Shown here one piece after another: positions 60,231 through 64,000 of a DNA stretch of 64,000 bases. The DNA is from Zanthoxylum bungeanum. Its lineage: Eukaryota; Streptophyta; Magnoliopsida; Sapindales; Rutaceae. Location of the stretch: assembly GCA_019454045.1 (NCBI GenBank), contig SKCR01035568.1, forward strand, positions 124,001 to 188,000, in the 5' to 3' direction. Each line of letters starts with the position of its first letter. Position 1 is the first letter of the stretch. The translations under genes and the position numbers were made by a program. The notes beneath the pieces are model-generated. The model did no database searches. It worked only from the letters and a program-made list of their open reading frames with translations, and was not told the DNA's origin.

Positions 60231-61777
60231 TCCTCTACATGTGCACATGTCTCTGTCCGCCAATTCCAAGTTATCTCAAGTTACATACTGGGGTAAGTTT
60301 TTCCCTCATGCCCCGAAAAACATAAAACTCATACTGAAAACATATATTTCCAAATCATTTCTCAAAATATGTTAAATCATACATGATACAAAAGCAAAAT
60401 TGGCTAACGCCCTATTTGCAGAAAATATAAGTCTGACATTTAAATACGAAATAAATAAAGAAAATAAGTAACAGAGAAAGGGTCCACTCACTGTGCTTGG
60501 AAACTGGCTGAACTTTACTGCTTCGACGAAGGAGATCGCAATTCCTGCAATGGTCTAAAGGTGATATCTTGATCAGACTAAAAGTTACGAGATGAATTCT
60601 AGAACTAGGCTAAACCACTAATTTTAAATGAGTAAAGTCGTAATTCAGTATATCATGTTGTACTAGAATGTAATGTGAGCATAAGAACTGATTCGAGATC
60701 TTAAGGGTGGTCTCTAATATGCTGGGGTGGAACTGGAATGGTCTAAAATCAATTTGGCCGAATTTTTGTATCCGCATAGCGATGCAAGGGTCATGCTCGT
60801 CGCGACGTGCGGCACCTAGAAACTGTCCATGAATTCCATCACGCGTCGCGACACAAGGGTCTTCTTGCGTCGTGACGCAGACCTGCTTCCCAGGTTCTGT
60901 ATTTTCTGGTTCTTATGCGATTCTTACCTAATTTTCATCCTCAATGCAAATGTAATCAATTAAATACACCATCTATCACTTTATATCAATTCTAAACATT
61001 TTAAACTACTAATTTATCATCATTAACTACTCATTTAATCCCAAATCCATAATTCTTAAATCAACTTTTTAAACTTTTCAAACTCAAACATTTAATTCCA
61101 CAACCCATTTCTTTACATATAAACCACCCATATGTGACCCTTAACATGTCATCATCTCTAATCTACCTTTATACCTTCAAAATTAAACAAATCAAGATTT
61201 GGGTCAAATGGGTTTTACCTCTTTTTCTTGGATTTCTTCATTCTCTAAGTCCTCCATTATTGCTAAGCTTACTAGCTTACTTCCCTTTTCTTCTTCCTTT
61301 TCTTTTTTCTCCTTGTATTTTTCTTTTGGAAATGGTGAATAGTAGCCCCTTATATAGTGGACCTAATTGATATTAAGAAAGTTGTAGAAGAGTGTAGAAA
61401 AATAAAGAAAATTTGAGATTTTTCCATTTTGACCCTGAAATCACTATTTATCATAATTTTGACTGAGTTTTTTATCTGCTTCTGATTCGAATTTGGGAAA
61501 ATTTCAACACATAAATTGTAGGTCACGGTCTCAACTTTCCGACGATATAAAATTCATAAAAATCAGAGTTTATACGAAAACGTTACGCCCAAAATACCAT
61601 GGGCTGTCCAAAGGGGATACCGTACAGTCTCGTCCCGGGACTTCGAGGAAATTTTTCGATTGTCCCTAAAGTCATTCCATGAGTATATAAGAGTTTCATT
61701 ATAATTTATTCTATGTGTCTTCGTCTCTTTCATAACAGTACAGTTGTATATAGTAGTAAAAACTACCGGTCGTTACA
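60231..61777 (+). mobile_element. Remaining part of LTR F
   Basis: Non-coding. Two related GC-rich palindromic stretches at 60785-60879 (CGTCGCGACG at 60798-60807; GCGTCGTGACGC at 60867-60878). No gene. Confidence 0.7.
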
Positions 61778-61782
61778 GGATC

Positions 61783-62540
61783 TTGGAATCAAGCTTGTTA
61801 GCTTTGGAAGTTATCCATAATATTTCAACAAGGAGAAGAAGATTGGATCTTTGAACCAAGTTTACTAGATGTTGAAATTAGGTTAATGAATTGTGTATGG
61901 ATGCTTTGGAAGCATAAACACAATATACTTGTAATTGGGTCAAAATATTTATGTTGGATATAAACATAAAATTAGAGTTTGGAATTCTAGATGGAAGCTT
62001 GGAGCTATGGCTACCATTCTAGAATTACTTGACCATCTTTGAGAGACCTAAAATTATTAATGAGTCATTTCATTGTGGTATTTTATTTTGATTTGTGTTT
62101 TGATTCAAACAAATACATATATATATATATATATGTTTGTTGTATAACATGTGTTGAGGTTGGTTTTGAAATTAAAATAATTTTGGGAGTCTTTATTTAT
62201 AAAAAAAATATATAAGGTTTTATTAAAAAATAATAATAATGAAGAAGAAGAACATGGTCTGCTGTGTTGCAGCGCAGCATGTGCAGTTGCGCACATCTTT
62301 GCAGGATGTGCAGCTATGAGCATGCTTCTTCCAACAGCATGTGTGTCATGCTGCGCAAGCAGCAAGCTTTGCATACTACTTACGCGAATGCGCACGCATG
62401 GCCCGGGCGGTGAGTGTTATCTCTATTTTTTCCTGTTTTGGTTTTTCCGGACCTCGATTCATCCCCAATTTTTCCCTATACACTCGTAATGGAATATAAT
62501 ATTTCATTAAAATATTTAAAAATACACGCATACATAATTA
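61783..62540 (+). mobile_element. Old LTR (G), right part
   Basis: Similarity to the A/E LTR 3' half, for example CCATTCTAGAATTACTTGACC against CCATTCTAGAGTTATTGAACC (52573), then a TCATTTCATTGTG block. A 50-base stretch at 61800-61850 repeats 47372-47421 left of F. An (AT)n tract lies at 62116-62134 and a GCAGC/GCGCA-rich segment at 62262-62400. The 3' edge is uncertain. Confidence 0.4.
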
Positions 62541-62751
62541 CTATGGGTTAGACCCATTTCCGTTGTGCGGGACACTGATCCGACCATAGGGGTCTCACAA
62601 CCGCTCCAATAATCATGTGGTAATTTTTTCGTCTCTTACAAGCGATCAAGAATGCAAGTTACTAAATATTTTATGAGAACATAAATATAGAATTGGATGG
62701 GCTTTAAAAGATATAAAATGCACACGCTAAATACCTTTAAAAGATAATGCC

Positions 62752-63009
62752 ATGACACATCGACCACCCATAAAAAGGTTAAACCTTTACATGAAAGAAG
62801 TGGTTAAAACAGAAGTCCTTAAATTTCTTGATTCAGCCATCTCTTACATACCTGGTTTGGAGAAAAACACATATGCTAAGAAACATACAACTAAATATTA
62901 TGTGTTTGTTATAAATATGCATGTTAAACGTGCAACACTCATTGTCGTTCTTCAGGAACTATGTTTGAAAATCACGAAAATAAAATTCAATTCATTAGAG
63001 ATGGCCTGA
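62752..63009 (+). pseudogene. Fragment of Ty3-gypsy reverse transcriptase (Athila-like)
   Basis: The first 35 codons, with KRLNLYMKEVVKTEVLKFLD, match the block just before the reverse transcriptase palm in plant gypsy elements (RRLNPxMKEVVKKEVLKLLD type). After about codon 35 the frame no longer resembles the family. A remnant only. Confidence 0.6.
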
Positions 63010-63066
63010 GTAAAGAGTCAATACATTATATATCATTGACTCTTGAGACACATCCTAGTGGATATG

Positions 63067-64000
63067 TGACCGACGTAAACACACACGTATAACGCAAGCG
63101 CACGTATCATTTATCGTATGCAACAAGCCTTTAAACCCCTATGTGTCCCTAGTGGACGAGTTGTAGTCTCGTGATGGTTTACAGCAATGATACCCACAAA
63201 TATTTTACAAAAGTAAAAAGAAAGTAAAACTAATGCACACAAAAACAAAAAGACAAGAGAAAATAGAATAAAGAAGTTAGTAACTAATCAGGTGAAACTT
63301 CTACTCCAAGTTAGTAGTTGTTTTCTTTCTTTCTAAATTACCGAATAAGTAAATTCTCCGATTATATTTACCATTCTCCATATACACAGCCAACAGAATA
63401 TTAAACAACTCATTTTTGCCCACAACAGTCACAAGTGCAGTTGATAAGAGAGTAATATTTTTGTTCTAAAGTTTTATCAGAATTCAAACCTTTTTGCAGC
63501 AATAGAATAATTTTTCTGATTTTTCTGATTTTTTCTTTGATTTTTGAATTTTTTTATTTATATTTATATACAATACCTTCCGTATATGTAGCGAGCTTTG
63601 GGTCGGTGGCTCCCAAACCAGTTGTCTTTAGGGCATCAGGTGTTAAGACACCCCTACAGACTTAATTACTCAGACTTCAGATATATATATTTTGCAACAT
63701 CCTTGATCCATGTAGAGAGCTTTGGGCCAGTGACTCCCAAACCAGTTGGCTTTAGGGCACTAGGTGTTAAAACATCCTTACAGACTTAATAACTCGGATC
63801 TCAGACGTTTTTTTTTTACTCCATCACTTTTTAAGATGCTTCCTCCAATTAAACTAGAGCACTGAATATTACAAACTTTTCAATTACAGCTCATGTCCGT
63901 ATGTTACCATGCGTATTGTTAATATCTGCCAACTGAGCATATGAAGATCCATTTTAATCAGTTTTATGGAGAATTTACAAATTAAATAATTTAAAAGGAA
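63067..64000 (-). mobile_element. LTR of family D, running off the window
   Basis: Starts TGACCGACGTAAACACACAC, then ATAACGCAAGCGCACGTATC, as at 17611. Continues past the window end, so its duplication cannot be checked. Whether it is solo or part of an element is unknown. Confidence 0.65.
63587..63830. repeat. Tandem duplication, 124-bp period
   Basis: Two units, 63587-63710 and 63711 to about 63830, share GAGCTTTGGG, CTCCCAAACCAGTTG, TTTAGGGCA and ACAGACTTAAT. They differ at about one position in ten. Confidence 0.85.

Larger units (their letters stand above)
47422..61777 (+). mobile_element. Solo LTR F (Ty3-gypsy type), split by two insertions
   Basis: The ends are TGTAACATCCCC and ...GTCGTTACA, flanked by a perfect 5-bp duplication GGATC (47417-47421 and 61778-61782). 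Removing the A-family solo LTR and element E leaves about 2.45 kb (47422-47725, 50233-50622, 60018-61777) with no internal coding region, so a solo LTR. TGTAAC...GTTACA ends are usual for plant gypsy LTRs of the chromovirus type; the assignment is tentative. Confidence 0.85.

Noticed and set aside
62262..62400. Possible satellite or CRISPR-like repeat of GCAGC/GCGCA words
   Set aside because: Irregular spacing and no repeat-spacer order.

Overview
The window looks like nuclear DNA of a flowering plant, most likely a eudicot. It is AT-rich, almost gene-free and filled with plant LTR retrotransposons. Its only intact protein gene is a small RADIALIS-like SANT/MYB gene with a spliced intron. No rRNA gene, tRNA gene, CRISPR array or bacterial-type operon was seen. 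Everything was read by eye. Boundaries given with matching target-site duplications (TSDs) are firm to the base; the others are approximate.

Left part (1-8.2 kb). This holds a decayed Ty1-copia reverse transcriptase/RNase H with a putative 3' LTR, then the RADIALIS-like gene on the minus strand (two exons, 3009-3911, 86 residues). Two copies of one SINE family lie on either side of the gene. A TIR-bearing MITE and the end of a CACTA transposon follow.

Middle (8.2-47 kb). This is a nested stack. A Tat/Ogre-like Ty3-gypsy element (LTR, tRNA-Arg-type primer site, leader; gag remnant at 45.8-46.6 kb) appears to be split by a minus-strand, non-coding copia-type element (element A, LTRs 10828-13360 and 40438-42902). 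A is split by copia element C (5' LTR 14730-16608, gag-pol to 34001). C carries a solo LTR in its leader (17611-19358, TSD GTTGG). Its gag is cut by a complete related element, B (21106-30760, TSD CTACA). The block 34002-37844 is a near-identical second copy of 12066-15921 and marks an old tandem duplication followed by deletion. A hAT transposon with a perfect 8-bp TSD (42929-45765) lies beside the right LTR of A.

Right part (47-64 kb). An old LTR is interrupted by a gypsy-type solo LTR, F (47422-61777, TSD GGATC). F contains a solo LTR of the A family (47726-50227) and a complete A-family element, E (50623-60012, TSD TACGT). Beyond it lie a fragment of gypsy reverse transcriptase and a second LTR of the 17.6-kb type.

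Most interesting signal. Family A/E has LTRs, a tRNA-Met primer site and a polypurine tract but no coding capacity. Its leader carries four hairpins in a 323-bp module of the same length in both copies, with a shared loop motif around GTGCCAAAGCTG. The leader of the coding element C carries four or five hairpins whose loops share the core GCCAAAG. This suggests a common RNA signal, perhaps for packaging, by which the non-coding family borrows proteins from the coding one. That function is inference.
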